A program made the position numbers and the translations under genes. From Sphingomonas sp. DG1-23 (GTDB taxonomy: Bacteria; Pseudomonadota; Alphaproteobacteria; Sphingomonadales; Sphingomonadaceae), in assembly GCF_030730875.1 (NCBI RefSeq), contig NZ_JAVAMA010000016.1, positions 45,248 to 109,247 of the forward strand: a DNA stretch of 64,000 bases, in the 5' to 3' direction. Below are positions 51,717-60,675 of the stretch, in pieces. Each line of letters starts with the position of its first letter. Positions within the stretch are counted from its first letter, which is position 1. Under the pieces are notes generated by a model, which saw only the letters and a program-made list of their open reading frames with translations, was not told the DNA's origin and ran no database searches.

Positions 51717-51733
51717 CCGTACTATAGGGTACG
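51717..51733 (-). promoter_or_regulatory. TetR operator, proximal to the repressor gene
   Basis: CCGTACTATAGGGTACG, with CGTAC/GTACG arms around a 6-base spacer, starts 3 bases upstream of the tetR start codon. It matches the site at 51777-51793 (reverse complement) in 16 of 17 positions. Confidence 0.72.
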
Positions 51734-51776
51734 ATTTCCTATTGACAAGATGCGATGCCGGGACCATCTGCGCCGC

Positions 51777-51793
51777 CGTACCCTACAGTACGG
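51777..51793 (+). promoter_or_regulatory. TetR operator, proximal to the pump operon
   Basis: CGTACCCTACAGTACGG, the mirror copy of the first site, ends 10 bases before the ATG of the outer-membrane factor gene. A TTGACA box at 51742-51747 lies between the two operators, but no good -10 was found at the right spacing. Confidence 0.72.
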
Positions 51794-51803
51794 TATTTAA
51801 ATC

Positions 51804-53267
51804 ATGATGCTTTCCCGTTTCCGGCCCGCGCTCCTCGCCACGCTCGCCACCCCCCTTCTCTTTTCCGCCTGCGCACCGGTGCCCGAACTCGGCGCGCGCC
51901 CCGAGATCCGCGCCGGCGACAGCTATGCCGCCAGCCAATCCTTCGGCGCCGCAACGGCGGCTTGGCCCGCCGACTCATGGTGGGTCGATTATGCCGATGC
52001 GCAGCTGACCGGACTCATCGAGGAGGGCCTTGCCGATTCGCCCGATCTCGCCGGCGCCGCGGCGCGGCTGCGTTCGGCCCAGGCATATGCCCAGCAGGCC
52101 GGCGCCGCTCGCCTGCCCACGCTCGGGCTCGAGGCGAGCGCCACCGAGGCCAAGCAGAGCTACAATAACGGCATCCCCCCGGCATTCGTGCCGCAAGGCT
52201 GGAACGACAGCGGCCGCGTCGCCGCCAGCCTGAGCTTCGACCTCGATTTGTGGGGCAAGAACCGCGCCGCGCTCGCCGCCGCGACTTCGGACGCCGAGGC
52301 CGCGCGGATCGAGCTCGAGCAATCGCGGCTCGTTTTGTCGACCAACATCGCCAGCGCCTATGCCGATCTCGCCCGGCTCGCCGCCGAACGCCGGGTGCAG
52401 GAGAATGCGCTGCGCCTGCGTACCCAGACGCAGAAACTGGTATCCGACCGCGTCGCCGCCGGGCTCGACACCCGCGCCGAATCGAAACAGGCCGATTCGG
52501 CCGTCCCCGCGGCGCGCGCGAATCTCGCCGCGACCGACGAGGCGATCGGGCTCACCCGCAACCGCATCGCCGCCCTGCTCGGCAAGGGGCCGGACCGCGG
52601 ACTGAGCATCGCGCTGCCGGTCGCACCCGCCGAGGCGCGCGCCCTGCCCGCCGGCGTCACCACCGACCTGATCGGCCGCCGCCCCGACATCGCCGCCGCC
52701 CGCGCCCGGGTCGAAGCCGCCGCCAGCCGGATCAAGGTGGCGCGCGCCGATTTCTATCCCTCGGTCAATCTCAGCGCTTTGGTCGGCTTCCAGTCGCTCG
52801 GCCTGTCGAACCTGTTCGACAGCGGCTCGACCTTCGGCCAGGCTGGCCCTGCGATCAGCCTGCCGATCTTCCGCGGCGGCCAGCTCGCCGGCCAATATAA
52901 GGGCGCCCGCGCCGGCTATGACGAAGCCGTCGCCAATTATGACGGGACCGTCGCCACTGCCTTTCGCGAAGTCGCCGATACGGTGACCAGCCAGCGCGCA
53001 CTCGTCACCCGGCTTTCCGAGAGCCGCCAGGCGCTGACCGATTCGGAAGCCGCCTATGGGATCGCCAGGCAACGCTATGAAGGCGGCCTGTCGACCTTTC
53101 TCGATGTTCTGACTGCCGAAGAGAGGGTGCTGCAGAACCGCCAGATCGTCGTCGACCTCGAGGCGCGGGCATTCACGCTCGACGTCCAGCTGGTTCGCGC
53201 GCTCGGCGGAGGCTTTTCCAACAATCAGGCGGCTGCGGCCGCACGCAAGGACCCGACCCATGGCTGA
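51804..53267 (+). CDS. NodT family outer-membrane efflux lipoprotein
   Basis: A 487-residue TolC-type channel of the NodT/OprM group. The leader ends at LLFSAC|A, a lipobox giving a lipid anchor in the outer membrane. Two OEP repeats follow: WWVDYADAQLTGLIEEGLADSPDLAGAAARLRSAQA (first) and RRPDIAAARARVEAAASRIKVARADFYPSVNL (second), each with the family R-P-D-I/helical pattern. It forms the outer part of the tripartite pump with the next two genes. The stop overlaps the start of the HlyD gene by 8 bases. Confidence 0.92.
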   Translation: MMLSRFRPALLATLATPLLFSACAPVPELGARPEIRAGDSYAASQSFGAATAAWPADSWWVDYADAQLTGLIEEGLADSPDLAGAAARLRSAQAYAQQAGAARLPTLGLEASATEAKQSYNNGIPPAFVPQGWNDSGRVAASLSFDLDLWGKNRAALAAATSDAEAARIELEQSRLVLSTNIASAYADLARLAAERRVQENALRLRTQTQKLVSDRVAAGLDTRAESKQADSAVPAARANLAATDEAIGLTRNRIAALLGKGPDRGLSIALPVAPAEARALPAGVTTDLIGRRPDIAAARARVEAAASRIKVARADFYPSVNLSALVGFQSLGLSNLFDSGSTFGQAGPAISLPIFRGGQLAGQYKGARAGYDEAVANYDGTVATAFREVADTVTSQRALVTRLSESRQALTDSEAAYGIARQRYEGGLSTFLDVLTAEERVLQNRQIVVDLEARAFTLDVQLVRALGGGFSNNQAAAAARKDPTHG

Positions 53268-54405
53268 TGCCGATCCCGCAGGCCTCCACATCCGTACCGA
53301 GGCCGAGAAGAAGCCCAACACGCTGCGCAAGCGGCTGCTCGGCGGCATCGCCGGCGCGGTGCTGCTCGCCGGTGCCGGCTATGGCGGCTGGTATGCATTG
53401 GTCGGCAGCCATCATATCGGCACCGACAATGCCTATGTCGGCGCCGACACTGCCAGCGTGACTCCGATGGTCGCGGCGCAGGTGCTCAAGGTCGCGGTCT
53501 CCGACACCCAGGCGGTGCGCAAGGGCGACATCCTCGTCCAGCTCGACGACAGCGATGCGCGGATCGCGCTCGCCCAGGCCGAGGCCGATCTCGCCAGAGC
53601 CCGCCGCCAATATGGCCAGACTTCGGCGACCAGCGCGGCACTCGCCGCGCAAGTCGATGCCCGCAACGCAGATATCGCGCGTGCCCGTGCCCAACTCGTC
53701 TCCGCACAGGCGGACTATGAGAAGGCACGCGTCGATCTCGCCCGGCGCCAGCGCCTCGCCCCCAATGGCGCGGTGTCGGGCGAGGAACTCTCCTCGGCGA
53801 CCAACGGCTTCGCTTCGGCCAGGGCCGCGCTCGATCTGGCGCGCGCCGGCGTGGCGCAGGCAAGCTCGACCAAAGGCGCAGCGAGCGGCGAACTCGCCGC
53901 GAACAATGCGCTGATCAGCGGCACCACCGCCAATAGCGCGCCCGAAGTGCTCGCCGCGCAGGCCAAGGTCGCGCAGGCGAAGCTCGAGCTCGACCGCACC
54001 GTGATCCGCGCGCCGATCGACGGCGTGGTCACCCGGCGCAACGTCCAGATCGGCCAGCGCGTCGCGCCGGGCACCGCGCTGATGCTGATCGTTCCCGTTG
54101 GCCAGCTTTATGTCGACGCCAATTTCAAGGAGGGCCAGCTCGACCGGGTCAAGGTGGGCCAGCCGGTGACGCTGACCTCCGACCTGTACGGCGGCGATGT
54201 CGAATATCATGGGCGCGTCGTCGGGCTTTCGGGCGGCACCGGATCGTCGTTCGCGCTGATCCCGGCGCAGAACGCCACCGGCAACTGGATCAAGGTGGTC
54301 CAGCGCCTCCCGGTGCGCGTCGCGCTCGATCCCAAGGAGCTGCAGGCGCACCCGCTGCGGGTCGGACTTTCCATGGACGCCGAGATCGACGTCTCGAAGA
54401 ACTGA
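53260..54405 (+). CDS. HlyD/EmrA-type membrane fusion protein
   Basis: A 381-residue periplasmic adaptor. Short cytoplasmic N-terminus, one membrane helix (about 25-47; LLGGIAGAVLLAGAGYGGWY), then biotinyl-lipoyl-like halves (TDNAYVGADTASVTPMVAAQ; VIRAPIDGVVTRRNVQIGQRV) around a long coiled-coil hairpin (about 95-215), then a beta-barrel. TDNAYV is the EmrA hallmark. It links the NodT channel and the MFS pump. The gene order OMF - MFP - MFS is a complete EmrAB-TolC-like efflux operon. Confidence 0.93.
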   Translation: MADADPAGLHIRTEAEKKPNTLRKRLLGGIAGAVLLAGAGYGGWYALVGSHHIGTDNAYVGADTASVTPMVAAQVLKVAVSDTQAVRKGDILVQLDDSDARIALAQAEADLARARRQYGQTSATSAALAAQVDARNADIARARAQLVSAQADYEKARVDLARRQRLAPNGAVSGEELSSATNGFASARAALDLARAGVAQASSTKGAASGELAANNALISGTTANSAPEVLAAQAKVAQAKLELDRTVIRAPIDGVVTRRNVQIGQRVAPGTALMLIVPVGQLYVDANFKEGQLDRVKVGQPVTLTSDLYGGDVEYHGRVVGLSGGTGSSFALIPAQNATGNWIKVVQRLPVRVALDPKELQAHPLRVGLSMDAEIDVSKN

Positions 54406-54416
54406 GGACGGGTCCG

Positions 54417-55943
54417 ATGAACGGCAAGGCCGAAATGGCGCCCCTTACCGGGTTCCGGCTGATCCTCGCGGGCGCGGTGCTCGCGCTCACCAATTTCATG
54501 GTGGTGCTCGACACCACCATCGCCAATGTCTCGGTGCCGCACATCGCCGGCAGCCTCGGCATTTCGGGAAGCCAGGGGACGTGGATCATCACCTCCTACG
54601 CCGTCGCCGAGGCTGTGTGCGTGCCCTTGACCGGCTGGCTCGCCGGACGGTTCGGGACGGTGCGCACCTTCACCTTCGGGATGATCGGCTTCGGCATCTT
54701 CTCGGTGCTGTGCGGCATGTCGACCTCGCTCGGCATGCTCGTCGCCTGCCGGGTCGGCCAGGGGCTGTGCGGCGGCCCGCTGATGCCGCTGAGCCAGACC
54801 TTGCTGATGCGCATCTTCAAGCCCGAGCAGCGCGCCCAGGCGATGGGGGTATGGGCGATGACCACGGTGACCGCGCCGATCCTCGGGCCGATCCTCGGCG
54901 GGACGATCAGCGACAGCTGGTCGTGGCACTGGATCTTCTTCATCAACATTCCCGTCGCCGCGATCTGCGCGTTCGGGGCGATGCGCCTGCTCGCTTCGTC
55001 CGAGACGAGGACCGAAAAGATGCGGATCGATGGAATCGGCCTCGCGCTGATGCTGCTGTGGATCGGCGCGCTGCAGATCATGCTCGATCTCGGCCGCGAA
55101 CATGACTGGTTCGCCGATCCCACGATCATCGCGCTGGCAGTGATCGCCGCGGTCGGGCTGATCGTGTTCCTCGCCTGGGAGCTCACCGAGGACCAGCCGA
55201 TCGTCGACCTGCGGGTATTCCGCCATCGCGGCTTCACCGTGGCGGTGGCGAGCCTGTCCTTCGCCTTCGCGACCTTCTTCGCCTCGGCGGTGATCATCCC
55301 GCAATGGCTGCAGACCAGCATGGGCTATACCGCGACCTGGGCCGGCTATGCCACGGCGTTCACCGGGGTGGCGGCGGTGATCATGTCGCCGATCGTCGCC
55401 AAGCTGTCGACGCGGTACGATCCGCGCGCGTTGGTGTGCTTCGGCATATTGTGGCTCGGCATGACGTCGCTGCTGCGGGTGCACTGGAACAGCGGCGCCG
55501 ATTTCTGGACGCTGGCGTTTCCGCAATTGCTGCAGGGCGTCGGCATGCCGTTCTTCTTCATTCCGCTGACCACGCTCGCGCTTGCCGCAGTCGAGCCGCG
55601 CGAGACCGCGGCGGCGGCGGGGGTGATGAGCTTCCTGCGGACGATGGCCGGCGCGATCGGCACCTCGGTTTCGGCGACGATGTGGGACAATAGCAGCCGG
55701 GTGGCGCGCAGCGAGATCGTCTCGACGATGAACACCCAGGGCACCAGCGACGCGCTCGCCGCGCAGGGCTTTTCGGTCGATCAGATCCGCGGCGTGATCG
55801 CCCAACTGGTCGACAGGGAAGCGATGGCGGTGGCGACGACGCACATCTTCCTGATCTCGGCAGTGGTGTTCGCCTTTGCGGCGATGATCATCTGGCTGAC
55901 CCCGCGGCCGACCCGTGCGGTCGAGATGGGGGCGGCGCATTAG
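54417..55943 (+). CDS. EmrB/QacA family (DHA2) multidrug MFS transporter
   Basis: A 508-residue inner-membrane antiporter with 14 predicted helices, the DHA2 subfamily. Motif D1 LTNFMVVLDTTIANVSVPHIAG, motif A-like AGRFGTVRTFTFGM, and the antiporter motif C APILGPILGG are intact. It expels lipophilic compounds by proton exchange across the envelope with the adaptor and channel encoded just upstream. Substrates are not predictable. A GC-rich hairpin lies 6 bases after the stop. Confidence 0.94.
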   Translation: MNGKAEMAPLTGFRLILAGAVLALTNFMVVLDTTIANVSVPHIAGSLGISGSQGTWIITSYAVAEAVCVPLTGWLAGRFGTVRTFTFGMIGFGIFSVLCGMSTSLGMLVACRVGQGLCGGPLMPLSQTLLMRIFKPEQRAQAMGVWAMTTVTAPILGPILGGTISDSWSWHWIFFINIPVAAICAFGAMRLLASSETRTEKMRIDGIGLALMLLWIGALQIMLDLGREHDWFADPTIIALAVIAAVGLIVFLAWELTEDQPIVDLRVFRHRGFTVAVASLSFAFATFFASAVIIPQWLQTSMGYTATWAGYATAFTGVAAVIMSPIVAKLSTRYDPRALVCFGILWLGMTSLLRVHWNSGADFWTLAFPQLLQGVGMPFFFIPLTTLALAAVEPRETAAAAGVMSFLRTMAGAIGTSVSATMWDNSSRVARSEIVSTMNTQGTSDALAAQGFSVDQIRGVIAQLVDREAMAVATTHIFLISAVVFAFAAMIIWLTPRPTRAVEMGAAH

Positions 55944-55949
55944 GTCACA

Positions 55950-55977
55950 CGTCATCCCGGCGAAAGCCGGGATGACG
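55950..55977. terminator. 12-bp perfect hairpin after the efflux operon
   Basis: CGTCATCCCGGC / GCCGGGATGACG, a 12-bp perfect stem with a GAAA loop, directly after the MFS stop and before the convergent ydbL. Both strands are equally good stems; the tails are CTTTA on plus and TGTGACC on minus, so the T tracts are poor. The sequence is also the common 'GTCATCCCGGCGAAAGCCGGGATGAC' dispersed repeat, used here as a possible bidirectional terminator. Confidence 0.72.
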
Positions 55978-55984
55978 CTTTACG

Positions 55985-56356
55985 TTACAAACAGCGCGGA
56001 TCGCGTACCGGCGCGGCGGCGCCGCGGGTGAGCCAGCGGCCGTCGGGCGCCTGATATTTCTCGCCCGCCTCGGTCCGCAGGATCAGATTGCAGCCGGTGA
56101 CGAACGCCATCTGCTGGACCGTCGAACCTGCCGCGGCCTGCGCGGTATATTGCTTCTTGCGCTGGATGTTGATGTTGCTGACCAGCGCCTGGAGCGCCGG
56201 CGTGCCCGCGCCGACCACACCGAGATAACCATCGGGCTGCTCGCCAACCTGCCCGGCGGCGCGCGCCGCCGCATAAGCGGGATCGCGCTGCGCGAAGGCA
56301 GGCGCGGCGATCAGGGCGGTGGCCGCCAGCGCGGCGAGAACAGGCAATTTGCGCAT
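55985..56356 (-). CDS. ydbL: YdbL family periplasmic protein
   Basis: A 123-residue DUF1318 protein with a signal peptide (MRKLPVLAALAATALIAAPAFAQ). AAARAAGQVGEQPDGYLGVV is the conserved family stretch. In E. coli YdbL is a periplasmic partner that modulates the YdbH-YnbE lipid-transport bridge. It is the last gene of the ydbH-ynbE-ydbL unit and overlaps ynbE by one base (TGATG). Confidence 0.9.
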   Translation of the reverse strand: MRKLPVLAALAATALIAAPAFAQRDPAYAAARAAGQVGEQPDGYLGVVGAGTPALQALVSNINIQRKKQYTAQAAAGSTVQQMAFVTGCNLILRTEAGEKYQAPDGRWLTRGAAAPVRDPRCL

Positions 56357-56547
56357 CAGAATATTCCCGGATTTTCCTGGATCAGTGTCTTCGCCTTGTT
56401 GTCGAGACGATACACCACTTCCTGCGTGATCGATATGTTGAGGTTGATGACGATCGGCTTGTCGGGCGCGGTCACGTTGACGCAGCCGCCGGCCGCGGCT
56501 CCGATCGGGAGCGTGGCCAACAGCCCGAATGTTCGTTTCAACCTCAT
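56356..56547 (-). CDS. ynbE: YnbE family lipoprotein
   Basis: 63 residues: a leader ending GAAAGGC|V with the lipobox Cys at 22, then VNVTAPDKPIVINLNISITQEVVYRLDNKAKTLI, the YnbE signature. In E. coli it multimerises as an outer-membrane lipoprotein and completes a lipid channel with the C-terminus of YdbH. The ATG at 56547 is preceded by AAGGGAGCCGCA; an in-frame ATG at 56562 is less likely. Confidence 0.92.
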   Translation of the reverse strand: MRLKRTFGLLATLPIGAAAGGCVNVTAPDKPIVINLNISITQEVVYRLDNKAKTLIQENPGIF

Positions 56548-56558
56548 TGCGGCTCCCT

Positions 56559-59500
56559 TCATCGCAGCTTGTCGCTTTCGCGCGGCTGAACCGGCTTCGT
56601 GCCGCCTTCGCCGCCGGATCGTTCCTGTTCCTCGAGCAGGCTGGGCAGGTTGCGCTCGATCAGCCGGTTCGGATCGTACCACGACTGCACCGAATCGAGC
56701 AGCTGCTTGAACGGCGCGCTGACCCGGACGTTGAACACGAAAGGCAATTTCGCCAGCCGGCGCAGCAGGAAATTGGATTTGGTGCCCTTGCCCTGGCTCA
56801 CTCCGGAGAAGCGGATCTCGGTGACCATGTCGCCGTCGAGCGGGCCGTTCATGTCGATCGTGAGATTGCGATAGTCGAGCGCCTTCAGGGCCTGGAACGC
56901 CATATTGCCCCAGAAGCCGACGTCGCGCTGCGAGATCTCGCCGACATAAGCGAGCGAACCGCCGGCACGCGCGCGCAGCGAACCGCCTTCGATCCGGCCG
57001 CCCTGCGCGTCGAATATCATCGGCAAGGTCCCGTCGAAGGTGCCGGTGGCGTCGAGATTGTCGAATTCCATTTCCTTGAGGAACAAGGCCGCATCGGCGC
57101 CGATCACCTGGAAGGTCATGCGGCGCGCCTGGCGCTCGCTGAAATCGAGAATCGTCGGCTCGAGCACCAGCTCGCCGCCGGCGAAGGGCCAGCGCGCGCC
57201 TTCGACCTCGATGCGCTGGCTGTCGAGCAGGCGGAAGCGGATCGTGCCGTTGCGCACCGGAACGCCGGGATTGATCTCCACTGTCGTCGCGACCTGTCCC
57301 GGCGCGGTGCGCATGTTGAGCAGGTCGCTGAATATCAATTCGGTGGCGAGGCCGCGGACCGGCCCGAACGCCGCGGCGAGATCGATCGCGCGCGTGCCGA
57401 AGCGCCCGCTGCTCGACACGCCATCGGGCGACCAGAGAATCTCGCCGCTGCCTTCGACCGTACCGCTGACATCGGCGATCAACCCGAAGGTGAGCGGCGT
57501 CAGGTCGCTCGGCTGGAGCCCGCCCTCGGCGAAGCGCAGCCCCGGCACCGCGATCTTTGCCGCACCCTTGCCCTCGCCCAGATCGTGCCGGATCTCGACT
57601 TGCGCGACCGGCATTCCCGTAGGCGCGTTGAGGCCGGCGGTCGCGATGATCGTGCCATCGACCAGCCGCAACCGGGCGTCGTCGCTGGCGAGCGGGTGGA
57701 AACGCGGGGACGCTTCGGCGTCGCGCACCTGCAATTTGCCGGCGAGCACCAGGCCGCCGCCCTCGACTGCCCAGTTTCCCGCCGCCCCCGAGATCACCAG
57801 CGGCACCCCGCCGATCTGCCCGCTCAGGCCCGCGAAATCGCCGGCGATACGGCGCGCGAAACTGCCGCCGAGCGACTCCATGTCGAGCCGGGTGACGCGT
57901 TCCGCGCCGAGCCGCACCTGCGCGCCGGCCAGCGAGAAACGCTGTTTGCCGAGATCGAGCCGGGCCTCGCTGCCGCGCAGCAGCAGCGGGCTCGCACCGA
58001 CCTGCCCGGCGAGTTCGGGCCGCACGAGGCGAATGCCGCCGCTCATTGCCCCGGGGGAGACCTCGACCATCGCGCCGCCCAGCGGGCAGGCCTGGGCTCT
58101 TCCCGGCGCCAGAATTACGCCGGCAAGGGCGATGCGCCGGTAGCGGAGGGCAATGCAGGCTGGATTGACGGTCACGCGGCGGCCGCGCCAGCGCGCATCG
58201 AGCGGGAGTGCGAGCCCGTCGATCCGGCCACCCGCCAGCGGGCCGGAGAGCATGGCCATGGTCTGAAGCGTGCCGCCTTCGGCGCCGAGCACGAAGGCGA
58301 TGCGCGAAAGCGACAGCGAGGCGCCGTCCGCCGCATAAGGCTGGACGAAGCCCGTCCCGTGGAGCCGCGTGTCTCCGGGACGCTGCGAAAGCCGGACCAT
58401 GGCCTCGGGCATTCCGCCGCCGCGAACCGCGAGCGTGCCCTCGATCCGCGGGGCGGCCGCGCTGCCGGCGCCGGTCACGCCGGTTCCGCGATCGAAGGTC
58501 AGCCGGGCACCGCTCGCGGCGACGAGCGCCACGCGCGGGATGTGATAGGTCATTCCGGCGGCCGAGGCGGCGAGCCCGAAATCGGCGGTCGCGTCGAACG
58601 CGCCGGCGGCCGTCGCGGCGGATCGGGCGAGCCGCGCCGCCACCGGACCGAGCGGCGTGTCCTGCACGCCCGCCGCAGCCGCGCCGATCTGTTCGCGCAG
58701 CGGGCGCGACAGGCCCGCCGATCGTGCGACGAGGGTTCCGCGATAGCCGAAGCCGGCAGGCCTCTGGCGATAATCGCCCGCGAGGTGCAGCGCCGCGCCA
58801 ATGGCTTCGGGCGCCTCGAAACGGCCCGACCGAAGCGCGATCTTGCCTTGCGTATCCGCGACGCTGCCGTCGAACGAGATTCGCCCCTCGACAGCGGAAA
58901 CCCGGCGTCCTGCCATCTCGATGCGGGCGAGCGCCACGTCCGCCGTGCCGGTCCAGCGATCCAGTGCCGGACCGAGAGTCGCCTGCAGCTTCGTTTTCGG
59001 AGCCGTGACCTGCAGATCGGCGCAGCGCAGTGCCGACCCCGCCAGCGTGCCGCCGATCATGGGCCGTGCCTGGCGGATGCGCAGGTCCAGCGCCCCGGTG
59101 AGGCCGGTGCCGGCGCAACCGGCGAGATCGAGCCGCGGCGCGGCGAGCTGCATAGCCCCGCTGAACCCGTCATCGAGCATGCCGCGGCCCTTCACCGCGA
59201 AATCGACCATGCCATGGCCGCTATCGAGCCGCAGCCGGGCGTCCGCGACATCGAGCCGCACGTGCGGCAGCGCGAAGGGCTTTCCGGACGAGGGCGGCAT
59301 CAAGCGATCGATCGCCCCGAGCGACAGCCGCCCGTCGATAAGCCGCGCCTTCGCGCGGACATGACCGGCGCGAAGCTCGAGCATTTCCGCGCGCCACGGC
59401 GACAGCGAAGTGCCGATCTCGATCCAATCGGCGACCAGATCGGGATCGCGGGGATCGCCGATCACGACCTGGGTGAGCCGCTGATGCCACGGAGACAATC

Positions 59501-59711
59501 GCTCGATCTGATATTGCGCGCGAACCCCGCGGCGGTTCAGCTCACGGTCGACGAATTCGCGCGCGATCGTTCGCCGCTGGAGCCACGCCGCGAACAGCGC
59601 GGCGATGATCAGCAGCGCCAATGCGAGGAAAAGACGGCCCCATGGCCGGCGGGCACGGCGGACCGGTGCGCTGGCCGCCGGTTCCGGCGCTTCATCGAGG
59701 CTCGTCGTCAC
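56559..59711 (-). CDS. ydbH: YdbH family intermembrane lipid-transport protein
   Basis: A 1,050-residue AsmA-like bridge protein. An N-terminal membrane helix (RLFLALALLIIAALFAAWLQ) is followed by a long repeated beta-groove structure. The recognisable C-terminal domain runs RMTFQVIGADAALFLKEMEFDNLDATGTFDGTLP and ends in VRVSAPFKQLLDSVQSWYDP. In E. coli YdbH acts in parallel with TamB and YhdP to move phospholipids to the outer membrane. First gene of the unit, with ynbE following by 11 bases. It joins the separate AsmA gene at 27.1 kb as a second bridge protein in the window. Confidence 0.93.
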   Translation of the reverse strand: MTTSLDEAPEPAASAPVRRARRPWGRLFLALALLIIAALFAAWLQRRTIAREFVDRELNRRGVRAQYQIERLSPWHQRLTQVVIGDPRDPDLVADWIEIGTSLSPWRAEMLELRAGHVRAKARLIDGRLSLGAIDRLMPPSSGKPFALPHVRLDVADARLRLDSGHGMVDFAVKGRGMLDDGFSGAMQLAAPRLDLAGCAGTGLTGALDLRIRQARPMIGGTLAGSALRCADLQVTAPKTKLQATLGPALDRWTGTADVALARIEMAGRRVSAVEGRISFDGSVADTQGKIALRSGRFEAPEAIGAALHLAGDYRQRPAGFGYRGTLVARSAGLSRPLREQIGAAAAGVQDTPLGPVAARLARSAATAAGAFDATADFGLAASAAGMTYHIPRVALVAASGARLTFDRGTGVTGAGSAAAPRIEGTLAVRGGGMPEAMVRLSQRPGDTRLHGTGFVQPYAADGASLSLSRIAFVLGAEGGTLQTMAMLSGPLAGGRIDGLALPLDARWRGRRVTVNPACIALRYRRIALAGVILAPGRAQACPLGGAMVEVSPGAMSGGIRLVRPELAGQVGASPLLLRGSEARLDLGKQRFSLAGAQVRLGAERVTRLDMESLGGSFARRIAGDFAGLSGQIGGVPLVISGAAGNWAVEGGGLVLAGKLQVRDAEASPRFHPLASDDARLRLVDGTIIATAGLNAPTGMPVAQVEIRHDLGEGKGAAKIAVPGLRFAEGGLQPSDLTPLTFGLIADVSGTVEGSGEILWSPDGVSSSGRFGTRAIDLAAAFGPVRGLATELIFSDLLNMRTAPGQVATTVEINPGVPVRNGTIRFRLLDSQRIEVEGARWPFAGGELVLEPTILDFSERQARRMTFQVIGADAALFLKEMEFDNLDATGTFDGTLPMIFDAQGGRIEGGSLRARAGGSLAYVGEISQRDVGFWGNMAFQALKALDYRNLTIDMNGPLDGDMVTEIRFSGVSQGKGTKSNFLLRRLAKLPFVFNVRVSAPFKQLLDSVQSWYDPNRLIERNLPSLLEEQERSGGEGGTKPVQPRESDKLR

Positions 59712-60039
59712 GCGGCAGCAACTCCCGGGCGGGCACTATGGCGACCTTGCCCCTGACGGCAAGTCCTGCGGCGACCGCCCGGCGGGGAACGAACGAAAAG
59801 GCACATGGATTTGCGCCCTGCGCCCGCTCGGGCAATCTCGATAGTGCGATGGCGTGCCGCCAGACCGAAAGCGCAGTGCGTCCGTGGATCTCGACAATTC
59901 CAGGCCGTCGTGCGGGGACGCATCGCATCTCGCGCCGGGGAGAGACTTCGGGATGGAGCCGCTGGCAGATAGGCAGTATCACCGGCATTGAACCCGGAGG
60001 CGTGAGGAACGTTCGCCGTGTGACGGGAGCCAGGACGAT
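59712..60039. other. 328-base non-coding gap between divergent ydbH and paoA
   Basis: This divergent intergenic region should hold both promoters. I see no tRNA, no strong hairpin and no convincing ORF. No promoter can be chosen with confidence by eye. GC content stays high throughout. Confidence 0.6.
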
Positions 60040-60675
60040 ATGAAGGATGACGATTACGGCATCACCCGGCGCGGCGTGCTGGCAAGCGGCGGCGCTTCGC
60101 TGGCGATCGCATCGGTCCCCCCGGCGCGCGCCGAGACCCGGCCGCCGCTCCAACCGGTGCCGGCGGCGATGAAGGTCGCGCTGACGGTCAATGGCGAGAA
60201 GCGCACGCTCGATCTGGACACGCGCACGACCTTGCTCGACGCGCTGCGCGAGCATCTCCAGCTGACCGGGACCAAGAAAGGCTGCGACCACGGCCAGTGC
60301 GGCGCCTGCACCGTGATCGTCGACGGGCGGCGGATCAACTCGTGCCTGTCGCTGGCAGTGATGCACGAAGGCGACGAAGTGACCACGATCGAAGGGCTCG
60401 GCACGCCCGAAAAGCTGCACCCGATGCAGGCCGCTTTCGTCAAGCATGACGGCTATCAATGCGGCTATTGCACGCCGGGCCAGATCTGTTCGGCGGTCGC
60501 GGTGCTCGACGAGATCCGCAAGGGCGTTCCGAGCCATGCGACGCGGGACCTCAATGCCCGCCCGCGCGCGACCAATGACGAGATGCGCGAGCGGATGAGC
60601 GGCAATATCTGCCGCTGCGGCGCCTATTCGAACATCCTCGATGCGATGACCGAAGTCGCAGGGAGGCGCGCATGA
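60040..60675 (+). CDS. paoA: 2Fe-2S subunit of aldehyde oxidoreductase (PaoA-like)
   Basis: A 211-residue subunit. N-terminal ITRRGVLASGGASLAI is a Tat signal, so the complex is exported folded. Two [2Fe-2S] clusters: CDHGQCGACTV followed by NSCL (plant type), and QCGYCTPGQ with NICRCGAYS. It passes electrons from the Mo site to FAD. It is the first of three overlapping genes and matches E. coli PaoA/YagT. ATG 60040 fits the Tat leader. Confidence 0.95.
   Translation: MKDDDYGITRRGVLASGGASLAIASVPPARAETRPPLQPVPAAMKVALTVNGEKRTLDLDTRTTLLDALREHLQLTGTKKGCDHGQCGACTVIVDGRRINSCLSLAVMHEGDEVTTIEGLGTPEKLHPMQAAFVKHDGYQCGYCTPGQICSAVAVLDEIRKGVPSHATRDLNARPRATNDEMRERMSGNICRCGAYSNILDAMTEVAGRRA

Noticed and set aside
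51742..51747. TTGACA as a -35 box for the efflux operon
   Set aside because: No acceptable -10 hexamer is found 16-18 bases downstream, so a sigma-70 promoter cannot be claimed from this box alone; only the operators are reported.
51049..55943. The TetR-efflux region as a horizontally acquired resistance island
   Set aside because: No mobile element, integrase, direct repeats or change in composition or codon use is visible at its edges; such pumps are common core genes in sphingomonads.
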